Shown: positions 1 through 8,700 of the stretch, piece by piece
Numbering within the stretch: the stretch's first letter is position 1
Layout of the letters: each line of letters opens with the position of its first letter
Source: Monosiga brevicollis MX1
Lineage: Eukaryota; Opisthokonta; Choanoflagellata; Craspedida; Salpingoecidae
Direction: 5' to 3'
Length of the DNA: 24,067 nt
Assembly: GCF_000002865.3 (NCBI RefSeq)
Contig: NW_001865064.1
Span: 30,540-54,606, forward strand
Notes under the pieces: model-generated
Seen by the model: only the letters and a program-made list of their open reading frames with translations
Told to the model about the DNA's origin: nothing
The model's database searches: none
Translations under genes and position numbers: made by a program

Positions 1-330
1 TGAAGCCACTTGAGTGTGCGAGAAAGGCAGAAGCGCGCTGGCAAGGGATGGGGTGGGGTCCAGAATGAAGTCACGACCTCGGAAAAGGGAAGCAGGCTCA
101 AGATACAACGAAACAGAGCGGGGTGCAGGGAGCACCGACAAAGCGCGGACACAAAACGGGGAAAAGGGATGGCGGGAAGGAAGAAAAGGAGCCAGGGGGG
201 AGAACGGACGCGCACGGGTGGGCAGGGTGTAGAGGAGCGAGGGACGGGGCCAAAGACGATGGGCAGCGGGAGCAGAGCAGCAGCCAGAGGAGTTCAGGGG
301 AGAAGAGGGAGGGTTAGGTACTGTACTGAC
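1..330 (-). other. Long intron of gene A (3' end outside window)
   Basis: This stretch follows the GTCAGT donor of the exon ending at 331. It is pyrimidine-rich on the minus strand and aligns by eye with gene B intron 5 (3144-3378). Shared words include the CTCCCGCTGCCC block and a CTCAAGnGGCTT block at the left edge (compare 3245-3275). It appears longer than its gene B counterpart through a C/T-rich insertion. The plus-strand open frames here, up to 147 codons, are basic and low-complexity and I do not regard them as genes. Confidence 0.55.
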
Positions 331-684
331 GCTGTTCTTGGCTTCAGTTTCAGCGCCGTGCTTCAACAGCATCTCCGCCACCTTGTCATGACCGTTAAAG
401 CAGGCCTTGTGCAGTGGTGTCCAGCCATCCTGTGGGATGATACATCAGCATGACGTACAGGTACAGCATCATCATCACCATCATCATGTGGTACAGGTGT
501 AGCATCATAGGGGGGCTAAAGGGGAAGAGGGTTAGGTACTGTACTGACGTTGGCCCTGACTTTAGCATCAGCACCGTGCTTCAACAGCATCTCCACCACC
601 TTGACATGACCGATATAGCAGGCATTGTGCAGTGGTGTATAGCCAAGCTGTAGGATAATGCATCAGCATGACGTACAGGTACAG

Positions 685-716
<32 letters not shown>

Positions 717-1134
717 GCATCATCATCATGGGGTACAGGTGCACCATCATAGGGGGGTAAAGGGGGAGAAGAGGAAGGTACTGTACTGACCTTGTTCTTG
801 GCGTCAGCATCAGCACCGTGCTTCAACAACATCTCCACCACCTTGACATGACCGTTACCGCAGGCCTCGTGCAGTGGTGTCCAGTCATCCTGTGGGATGA
901 TGCAAACATGCAGTATATGTCCCATGTTATGCCATAACGTCACCCATCCAGGGACATATTCAAAGTGCAACCAATATCACATAACATCATACCAAACAGC
1001 AAACGTACGAAACCACTTTTGGATTGGGCAGCATCTCGTTTGCGTTGTTGGTCCCAACTGTTCACCAACCGCAGCGCCTTTTGTGGATCTGATGAATAAC
1101 ACGCCCTGTACAGCTGCCCTCCGTCATCACTCAT
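1..1134 (-). CDS. Ankyrin-repeat protein gene A, 5' part, truncated by window edge
   Basis: Four phase-0 exons read on the minus strand: 1009-1134 (42 codons, start ATG at 1134), 791-889, 549-647 and 331-429 (33 codons each). The three 99-nt exons each encode exactly one ankyrin repeat of the form [32 protein letters not shown]. Donors are GTACGT after exon 1 and GTCAGT after each ankyrin exon; acceptors are CAG. The starter exon, [12 protein letters not shown]..., has an ankyrin-cap look ([16 protein letters not shown]). I chose the ATG at 1134 over the in-frame one at 1155 because only the former is conserved in paralogue B. Bases 1-330 match the long intron 5 of gene B, so the next exon should lie just beyond the left edge. 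Ankyrin proteins are protein-binding scaffolds; the partner cannot be inferred. No signal peptide or membrane segment is visible. Confidence 0.72.
687..730. repeat. CAT trinucleotide microsatellite inside an ankyrin-gene intron
   Basis: About ten CAT triplets, one CAG interruption, then four more CAT. It lies in the 143-nt intron between exons 549-647 and 791-889. Read through on the minus strand it would encode a run of aspartates, but retention shifts the downstream frame (143 is not a multiple of 3). Shorter CAT runs sit at the same relative place in neighbouring introns (469-487, 3510-3517, 3916-3923), showing that exon plus intron was the unit duplicated. Confidence 0.8.
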
Positions 1135-1605
1135 GGTAATGGTATCTCTCTCCATTCACCATCCGCTTCAAACCGCTTTTTTTCGCTTCTCGATCCACCA
1201 CCAATCTCATGAGCCCCCTCCAAGTACAACTCGTCTGACAACCCAAAAGTGGGATCCAACAAACGCGCGCCGTTTCCAAAACGGCAGCCGGTGAGCGGGT
1301 CTTGCTCTTCTCTGCCTGGTGCACCAAACGACCCACCTTTGGCCAATACTTATCAATGACAGTTGCGAGGACAGGGTATTTGGTTGCCCGGCGCACGTTG
1401 TCGACTGTGAGGCGAGATCAGTGAGGCCAACTGAAAGCAAAAAAATGGCAGCGATGCTTTCAATCAAAACGTTCGGGCGTCGCCGCAAGGTCCCGATCAG
1501 GGGAGTCCCGTACCAAACACAAGTGATCAGTCACCATGAAAGCACAAAGCAAGACACGTCAAGCAGCCCGCCGATGCCGATATCGAGACCGAGACCGCTG
1601 CCAAA

Positions 1606-1638
1606 AAGAAGAAGAAGAAGAAGAAGAAGAAGAAGAAG

Positions 1639-1668
<30 letters not shown>
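1606..1668 (+). repeat. AAG (GAA/TTC) trinucleotide microsatellite, about 21 units
   Basis: Uninterrupted AAG triplets. The purine/pyrimidine strand asymmetry is the kind known to form triplex (H-DNA). The equivalent place in the duplicated copy (about 4735-4790) has only a purine-rich non-repetitive sequence, so the run expanded in this copy or was lost in the other. Confidence 0.95.
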
Positions 1669-1669
<1 letters not shown>

Positions 1670-1699
1670 TCAAAAGCAAATGGCAAAAAAAATGCAAAC

Positions 1700-1700
<1 letters not shown>

Positions 1701-1767
<67 letters not shown>

Positions 1768-1776
1768 ACACACACA
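1701..1776. repeat. AC dinucleotide microsatellite (about 33 pure units plus an imperfect tail)
   Basis: Pure AC from 1701 to 1766, one slip (ACC), then CACACACAC. It is followed by a T-rich tract at 1779-1805. Absent from the paralogous segment upstream of gene B. The open frames across it, poly-Thr/His or poly-Val/Cys, are repeat artefacts. Confidence 0.95.
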
Positions 1777-1828
1777 ACTTTTTTTTTCTTTCTTTTTTTC
1801 TTTCTGACACACAGTCAGCAAATTCCAA

Positions 1829-1975
1829 AGCGCTGTAAAACTGGGGCCTTGGTCGTTCACTCGTCCTGCCCCTTTGCCTGCCAATGACACCTTACCCGTA
1901 ACGAGAGGCTGCTAGAGCGCCGCAAATTGGGGCTTGTACGTTCACGCGTACGGCCCCTTTCCCTGCCATGACATT
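1829..1975. repeat. Two copies of a roughly 60-bp element (left pair)
   Basis: Copies begin near 1829 and 1916 and share the core AGCGCyGyAAAnTGGGGC, then GTTCAC, a CCCCTTT block and a TGCCATGAC-type block. Two related copies lie at about 4879-4940 and 4976-5012, so the pair was carried along in the segmental duplication. I do not recognise it as a tRNA or a known transposon. Confidence 0.6.
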
Positions 1976-1990
1976 ACAAGCCCGTTGCCT

Positions 1991-2527
1991 AGTTGTTACT
2001 GCCCCATCCGATCATATCAATCTGATCCCCCCGCCCGGATGCGAGCGATTACTTCCGACGACGAGGGAGCCAGCTTTAAGATCATGGCGACTCGCGTTTC
2101 AAAGGGAACGAAATGCACCATTGGCCTTGTCGTCGCTTCAAGTGATCATCACGGCTAGAAGCTTTTGACCTCTTCAAAATTTGGAAAGCCCGACCGCCAA
2201 GCCCAGATCAGGGCCCAGATCCTGGCAGAGGCCCAGATTGACCAATTACCTCCTGCCAGAAGCAAACAAAGGGGATCGGATTAAAATTTAACGCTGAGGG
2301 AGCTCCTTTTAGGATATGATCTGTTTGTGGTCAATTCACAGAAGCAAACAGAGGAAATGCTCAGTGTTCCACAGGCTTCCTTGAAGAGCGCCGTTAAGGA
2401 TCATCAAGCATTATCCAGCCATGGTGCCACGACTGGCAGCTTCCAGTGTGATCCAGTAGCTTCTGGACATGCGTCTATGTTTGTTGCTCAGTAATAGCGA
2501 TCGCCTAGCCAAACACAAGCGGCCATA
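1991..2527. other. Intergenic region between ankyrin genes B and A
   Basis: No supported gene. It contains a short direct repeat, AGAAGCAAACAnAGG (about 2259 and 2341), several GCCCAGAT repeats around 2200-2240 and scattered GATC sites. Open frames here are short and lack motifs. It should hold the 3' UTR and terminator region of gene B (minus strand); I see no clear AATAAA on that strand. Confidence 0.5.
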
Positions 2528-2777
2528 TCAATTCGTGGGTGCAGCTTGAGCCGCAAACGTTAGAGCGGTCAGGCCGTCACACAGGGTTTGTAGATCTTGG
2601 ATATTGAACGATTGAGGATCCAAGCGCCAGCCGACACTGCAGAGAACAGCAGCAGCGCACCGCCAGCGTCTGCCCTGCTCCGCATGAATCAAGCCTTGGA
2701 CTGGCACCACGTTGAAATCCGATGAGAGCAAGAACGTGCGGACAATCACATGGGAATCAGGTTCGCACCATGGGAAT
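2528..2777 (-). CDS. Candidate terminal exon of ankyrin gene B
   Basis: The open frame on the minus strand runs from just after TAAAG at 2778 to TGA at 2528, containing [17 protein letters not shown] and later [19 protein letters not shown]. Composition looks protein-like and non-repetitive. It is preceded by a good pyrimidine tract (CCGTTCTCCTTGCTCCT). A phase-2 splice from donor GTACGA at 2884 would keep it in frame with the ankyrin exons. No domain recognised; the joining is inference. Confidence 0.38.
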
Positions 2778-4314
2778 CTTTAGTTTGGTAGGAGCAAGGA
2801 GAACGGGTTGCGCGCAATAGCTCTGCAATCGGCTAAAAGTGAAGCAGATTCATCGATAAGCAAGCTTGCCTTTGCAATTCGTACTGAAAATAACAAAGGC
2901 TCACCTCCAGCTCGATGCGAGCCTTGCAAAGAAGCAGATCCAAGGGCCGTGCATCCGTCTGCCACAGCAGGTCGTCAGATATCAATCGCAGGCGCAGCAG
3001 AACAGCGGAAAAGCACGGCATCAAGATGAAAAGCTTACAAGTTCTCTCGCATCTGGGTCAGCACCGCGCCGCAAGAGTTGTTGAATAACCTTTTGGCTGG
3101 CAGAGAAGGCAGTGCAGGCTGCATGGAGCGGCGTTTGGCCGTCCTATAATATACAATCAATGATCAGAAACACGAGACTCATTTTTCTGTTTCTTTGGGG
3201 ATTGAGCGTCGAGTGTGCCGAGGTAGAACCAAAGAAACGGCCGTTGAAAGCCGCTTGAGCATGCGAGGGAGGCAGACGAGTGATGGCAAGGGATACAACA
3301 TCGAAAAAGAATGGCGACGGGCAGCGGGAGTAGGAGCAGCAACCAGAGGTTGGGAGAAAACGGGAGTACTGAGCTGACCTTGTTCCTGGCTTCAACATCA
3401 CCACCGTGCTTCAACAGCATCTCCACCAGCTTGACATGGCCGTAGAGGCAGGCATTGTGCAGTGGTGTATCGCCACGCTGTGGGATGATGCGAAACAGCC
3501 ATCAACATCATCATCATGTGGGACAGGTGTACCACCATAGGGGCTAAGGCGGGAAGAGGGAGGCACTGTACAAACAATATCTTTGGCTTCAGCATCAACA
3601 CCGTGCTGCAGCAGCATCTCCACCACCCTGACATGACCGCTAATGCAGACATAATGCAGTGGTGTCCAGCCACGCTGTAAAATGATGTATCGGCATGACG
3701 TACAGTTACAACACGATTATTATCATTTGATACAGGTGTATCATTGTAGGGTGCTAAAAGTGAAAGACGTACTTACCATGTTCTTGGCTTCAGCATCAAC
3801 ACCGTGCTTCAACAGCATCTCCGCCACCTTGGCATGACCGTTTTCGCAGGCGTAGTGCAGTGGTGTGACGCCATTCTGTGGGACGATGCATCAGCATGAC
3901 GTACAGGTTCAGCAGCATCATCATGTGGTACAGATGTAGTCAAGGGGGAGAGGGAGGTACTGTACTGACAATGGTCTTGGCTCCAGCATCAACACCGTGC
4001 AGCAACAGCATCTCCACCACCTTTACAAGACCGTTAAAGCTGGCCTTGTGCAGTGATGTATTGTCCCACTGCGGGATGATGCAGTCATGCAGTGTATGCC
4101 CCATAACGTCACCACATTCATAGTCAGTGACATAATCAAAGGGTAACCAATAACACCAACGAACATCATATCAAGCTGCGTAGCATCGTACCTCAGCTTT
4201 GTATTCAGCAGCATCTCGGATGCGTTGTTGGTCCCAACTGCTCAACAGCTGTAGCGCCGCTTGTGGATCTGATGCATCGCACGCATCCGACAGCCGTTCT
4301 CCATTGCCACTCAT
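2528..4314 (-). CDS. Ankyrin-repeat protein gene B (tandem paralogue of gene A)
   Basis: Minus-strand exons: 4192-4314 (41 codons, ATG at 4314), then 99-nt ankyrin exons 3970-4068, 3777-3875, 3576-3674 and 3379-3477, then 3039-3143 (35 codons, [13 protein letters not shown]..., a diverged ankyrin repeat). All junctions so far are phase 0. Donors are GTACGA, GTCAGT, GTAAGT, GTTTGT (weak), GTCAGC and GTAAGC; acceptors are CAG or TAG. The 3' part is a best guess: exon 2885-2958 ([10 protein letters not shown]..., phase-2 donor GTACGA) joined to 2528-2777, ending at TGA 2528 and giving about 315 aa. An alternative uses donor GTGAGC at 2904 and acceptor at 2822, with a stop near 2759. The starter exon shares SDPQxAL and SWDQQRxRDAA with gene A. 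A soluble protein-binding scaffold is the likely role; partners are unknown. Confidence 0.65.
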
Positions 4315-5045
4315 GGCAAAGGTATCGCTCGACCACCATATGCTTCAAAACCGCTTTTGGGGTCCACGACCAATCTCATGCAACCCCTCCAAATAGAACT
4401 CGTCCGACAACCCAAAACGGCAGCCGGGCAGCGGGCCTTGCTCTGTCCTCCTGATGCGCCAAACGACGTATCTCTGGCCAACAGGTTTCGGTGACAGTTG
4501 CGAAGACAGGTGCACTTGCTGGATCAAAGCGCACGCGAACGACTGTGAAGCGAGCCACGTGGCCCCACTGGGAAAAAAAAAAGTGGCAGCGGTGCGATGA
4601 ACCAAACGTTCTGGCGTCGCCACAAGTCCCGACCAGGAGAGCCCCGTACCAACCACAAGCGATCAAGCACCACACACAAAGCAGGGCACGTCAAGCAACC
4701 CCCGGATACCGATGCCGACACCGATGCCAACGAGGGGAAGGAGAAGCGTACGAGGTCAAAAGTAGAAGGCAATTGCCAAAAAAAACTTCTGAAGAAGGAA
4801 AATGCAAAGAACACATGTTGTTGTTTTTGTCTATTTTTTGACTTGTCAAGTCCAAACGGTCATACGAGCAGATTCTGAAGCGCCGCAAAACTGGGGCCTG
4901 GATGTGCACGTGGACTGCCTCTTTGCCAGCCGTGGCAGCTGAAAAGCACTCCAAACCCCTTGACAAGCAGGTTGCAAAGCACCACAAAACTGGGGCTTGT
5001 ATGTGACCGGCGAGGCTCAGATCGTCGCATAGCAGCAAGGCTCAT
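4315..5045. other. Upstream region of ankyrin gene B, duplicate of 1135-1990
   Basis: This is the diverged copy of the gene A upstream region. It lacks the long AAG and AC microsatellites but keeps the flanking words (GGTATC at the start, AAACGGCAGCCGGG, GTCAAGCA, GCAAAGAACAC). It ends with the second pair of the 60-bp element. Presumably promoter and 5' UTR of gene B. A plus-strand frame from 4597 is lysine-rich (THKAGHVKQPPDTDADTDA...), but the matching frame in the other copy has a TGA just before the conserved stretch, so I do not call a gene. Confidence 0.5.
4879..5012. repeat. Two copies of the roughly 60-bp element (right pair)
   Basis: Copies start near 4879 and 4976 with cores AAGCGCCGCAAAACTGGGGC and AAAGCACCACAAAACTGGGG. 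They correspond to the pair at 1829-1975. Spacing is about 98 bp here and about 87 bp on the left. Confidence 0.6.
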
Positions 5046-5500
5046 GACAGAGTACGCATATCAATCAATATCTCTGACTCAAAATTCAATGTCTATATGA
5101 GCTTTTTCGACACGCTTCACTGTAACACATTTTGCAAGCCTCTGACGTGGGTGCCGACTGTCCTGGGTGCCCTTGCGGTGGTGTTGATGACCGAGTTGCG
5201 TAGCAGAGCACACAGTGTTCGCCGACTTTTCAGCCACACAAACTTGAGGTTTGATTCAAGCAACCGAAAAGAACCGTTTACTTTGCATAGCAGCTGTGGT
5301 AGGTCTGCAACAGAACGCACCAGCCCGGCTCATTTTCGGATATGCTTCTGCCCATTGCCTTTCCCTCGTAAATTAATAAAAAAAACAACCCGCTTTTACG
5401 CGTCTCCATCCTGTTGTGAGCTCCTTATCTTCCCACTGCGGTGCACAATTCGCTTTGTTATACGAGTCATCGAATGAATTGTGATCACAAGCAAAGAGCA
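5046..5500. other. Intergenic, no gene seen
   Basis: This lies between the ankyrin-gene upstream region and the repeats 3' of the giant gene. A plus-strand open frame (5097-5477) has no motif, is cysteine-rich and ends next to the minisatellite; I do not support it. An AATAAAA-like A-rich tract sits near 5374 on the plus strand, but no plus-strand gene leads into it. Confidence 0.45.
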
Positions 5501-5742
<242 letters not shown>

Positions 5743-5792
5743 AAGCGCATAGATCCTAATCACCATAGCATGGAAAAAAGAATTCAGTTCCT

Positions 5793-8700
5793 CTAACAAG
5801 AGCGAACATCCCGTGATTGAAGCCAACGTAGCAATGCATACGCGTGCTTCAGCTGCAGCTCCGCTGGTAAGATGTCTGAGGGGTCCACTCCTTGCAAACG
5901 AGGGAAAAACATTGCCTCCTCATCAAGAAAAAGACCAAGCTCGGCTTGGAAAGCTTGTTCCCCAAGGTCGTACATGGGCCAAACGTACACAATGACGCGA
6001 CGCAGTGCATCAGGGAGGCGCAACCACAATTCTGATGTGTGGCGCGAGCGTGCTGTTTGAACGCGTCGGGCCAGATCAGGCTCCAGAGCATCAGGAAAGT
6101 TTCTGAGACGCAAACGACCAGGTCGAACTTCCAGCTCCAGGCGGCACAAGACGTTCACCAAGCCCTCAACGTCGCGCAAAAGCCGAGGCATAATGCAGCT
6201 CGCACGGGCCGTTTGCATGGCGCCTTGATCTCCCAGACGCTCTAAGGCCCTCGCCAAGGTTGCATCCGCACTCAGACCGGTCAAGTCGCCGCTATGGCTG
6301 ACCAGGTACTCCAGGAGGTGCTGTGCCGGCGTTAGAGCTTGCCGCAACTCCGACATCATCAATGGCTGCTCTGCATCTTCAGCCAAAGGCACTTGGTTGT
6401 GAGAAACCGCGAAAACGCCCAAGGCACGAAGGAAAGCCACACCGGGCTGGTTGTATTTGAACAACGGTGCAGCTTCGAATTCAATCAAAAATTTATTGCG
6501 AACAAATTTGTGGTAAAAGATTGCATCCAGTGCCCGCCAATCGGCAATCAGTGTCAGCCCATTTCCAAAGCCCGGGGCGCGCATGGCATACGGAAGCCAA
6601 ATGCCATCCAAAGTAGCGGCATTATCAAGCGAAATTAGGCAGCTGGCATCACAGTCGGAGAGGGGTACCTGAGGTGCAAAAGCGCGCCGTGGTTCTTGCG
6701 CCAACAAGACATGGTGCCGCTGGCCCGCAGCCGATAAGAGTTGCTGCAAGCAGTTGTTGTGCTGGGCAATCAGGGCCGCCAGAAGGGCGCGCAGTTGATC
6801 CCCATCAGCATCCTCTGTGGGGAGGAGTCTTGTTGCAGGTGAGCTCAATGAAAGCGCGGGCAATGGCATCAGTTCGCGACACTCAAAGCGGCCGTGAGGG
6901 CTATCTTCGTCGGCCCCGAGCAGGTCATGCGGAGCCGAGGACCGAAGCGTGTTCCAAGCTGTGATGAAGCCTTCAATTGCCGAGTTCTCCACAAGGCCTC
7001 TGTTGATCACATCCGTCAAGCGCATGGCTTGGACTTGATCGGTTTGTAGAAGTTGACTGTCAGCGGCATGCATCATCTGCACACACGCACTCCACAACGG
7101 CCAGAGCTGTGCCGCGTTGAAGAGCATGGGCTGAACCTGCACAACGGCCGGTAGCAAGGGCAAGGCTGATGCAACGCGAGCATCGGATCGAAGGCGGCCT
7201 TCAAGAGCAGGCCAAGTGACTGCAGGGGCCAAGCGGAACGCTTCCTCCAGCTCAGAATCAGGTTCGTGTCGTTCCTGTAGCCACAACGCAAAATGCGACA
7301 CCTCTTGCCGTGACGCATCAGCTGCGGTGCACACGTCGACCCATGCTTGGTGTGCCGTCCGAGGGTCTGCTAGCTGCTGGGTCCAACTCGTCTGCAGGTG
7401 GGTCTCCAAGGCATCTCGCGCAGCCGTAGTGGTTGGAATTCCATGACCTTGCAAATCACGGGGCAGGTCCTGCACCAGTCGATGCAGGACATGGCTCGTC
7501 TCTTCCAGCGTCAACCCCCACAGTGTCGTCAGCTGACGCATGCGGACGCTAAATCGGGTACAGAGCAGGCCGCCAGCATCTGTACGGAGCTCAATTATCT
7601 CAGCCACAACGGCTGCGTTCACTTCTGTGGCCAACAAAAGGCTCACGCTGCACAAGATGTCCAAAATAATAAGCGTGGCAGGTTGTACAGAACGAATTGG
7701 GGCTGGTGTTTGATTTGCAGCTTGGAGAACTGGAGGGTGGTAGCCAGGTGTAGTGTTGGTTGTCTGTCGAGGTGTGTTGTTGGATTGCCCGCCAATTTGC
7801 GAACGGCAATTGGGACAAGTGGACACCTGGTTGAGCTGGCCACAATTACCCACGGCATAAACAAACCCACACGGGCAGTTGTACACACGTGTCACAGCGG
7901 CCACAGAGCCCAAAATGGCACTGACATCGTCGTCGGCCTGGCCTGGCAAGAAGCTGCGGTTGCACACTTCGGCCCCATAGATCATGGCGGCCAGATAATT
8001 ATCCTGTGCCATAGTCTCTGGGAATACAATGCTAAAGTGCAAAAGCAACCGATGGAGGTATCGGCCAGCATGCCCTGAGCCGGGCACGTCTGTTTGGGTA
8101 TTCGGAGGCATTGTTGTTGTCCAAGCACGCTGCAGTCGCGTCGTCCAGTCAACGTTGGCCGCTGCAGCAAACTGCCGAGGCATCGGGCCCAGCTGTGCAG
8201 GGGGTGCATCAAGTAGACTGCGAAAAGCTCCAGCTGTAACGTCGTTCTGGCGTGTTGTGAGCTCGCGAGCAACTTCGGCTTGCATGGCCGACTCACGCAA
8301 GGAAGGCGGTGCATCAGCGCCGCTAGTTGGCTGATTGGCAGTGGCATTGCTCCTATTGGCTGTCCCGACAGCCCCTGAAGCTGCAAACTGTTGCTCAGCC
8401 CAAGCAGCGCGTGCCACATCAGATGACAAGGGGCCAAAGACATTGCACTGATCGTCTTGTGCACCTTGCTGCTCAGGCCAGGGTAGCTGGGCGATCCACG
8501 GGAGCGTTTCACGCCATCGGTCTGCATGCTCACGCAAGAGACCAAACTCGGCTTTTAAGCGAAGGTGCTTGAATATCAAAACTTGAGCCACTTGCGGTGC
8601 GTTTGCAAAGCAGTCCCAGATCCATCGCGCAGAGTCTGAAAGCCGATCCAGATCCCAGTTTGCCAGCAAAGTGGCATCTACAGCTTGATGAATGAGAGCA

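Larger units (their letters stand above)
1135..1990. other. Upstream region of ankyrin gene A, duplicated at 4315-5045
   Basis: There is no convincing gene here. The segment aligns by eye with 4315-5045 through many shared words, for example the CCAATCTCATG block at 1201-1211/4370-4380, the TGACAGTTGCGA block near 1358/4490, and the GGCGTCGCC block near 1476/4612. It presumably holds the gene A promoter and 5' UTR. A minus-strand frame with peptide LSDELYLEGAHEIG (about 1197-1240) has a similar frame in the other copy, but that one ends in a stop (KRF-stop). The stretch also carries the AAG and AC microsatellites listed separately. Confidence 0.5.

Noticed and set aside
568-970. Continuous reading of an ankyrin exon into a poly-Asp stretch
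   Set aside because: The Asp run is the CAT microsatellite of an intron; donor GTCAGT and acceptor TACAG flank it and intron length is not a multiple of three.
1319-1890. Open frames with long poly-Arg, poly-Glu, Thr-His or Val-Cys runs
   Set aside because: They are readings of the AAG and AC microsatellites, open in several frames at once.
1829-1975. tRNA or small RNA gene in the 60-bp element
   Set aside because: I could not fold a cloverleaf or find A and B boxes; kept only as an unidentified repeat.
7398-8078. 226-codon plus-strand open frame opposite the giant E3
   Set aside because: It is antisense to the RZ-finger region, where the minus-strand frame has clear domains; its own protein has no motif and starts internally. 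A shadow frame.
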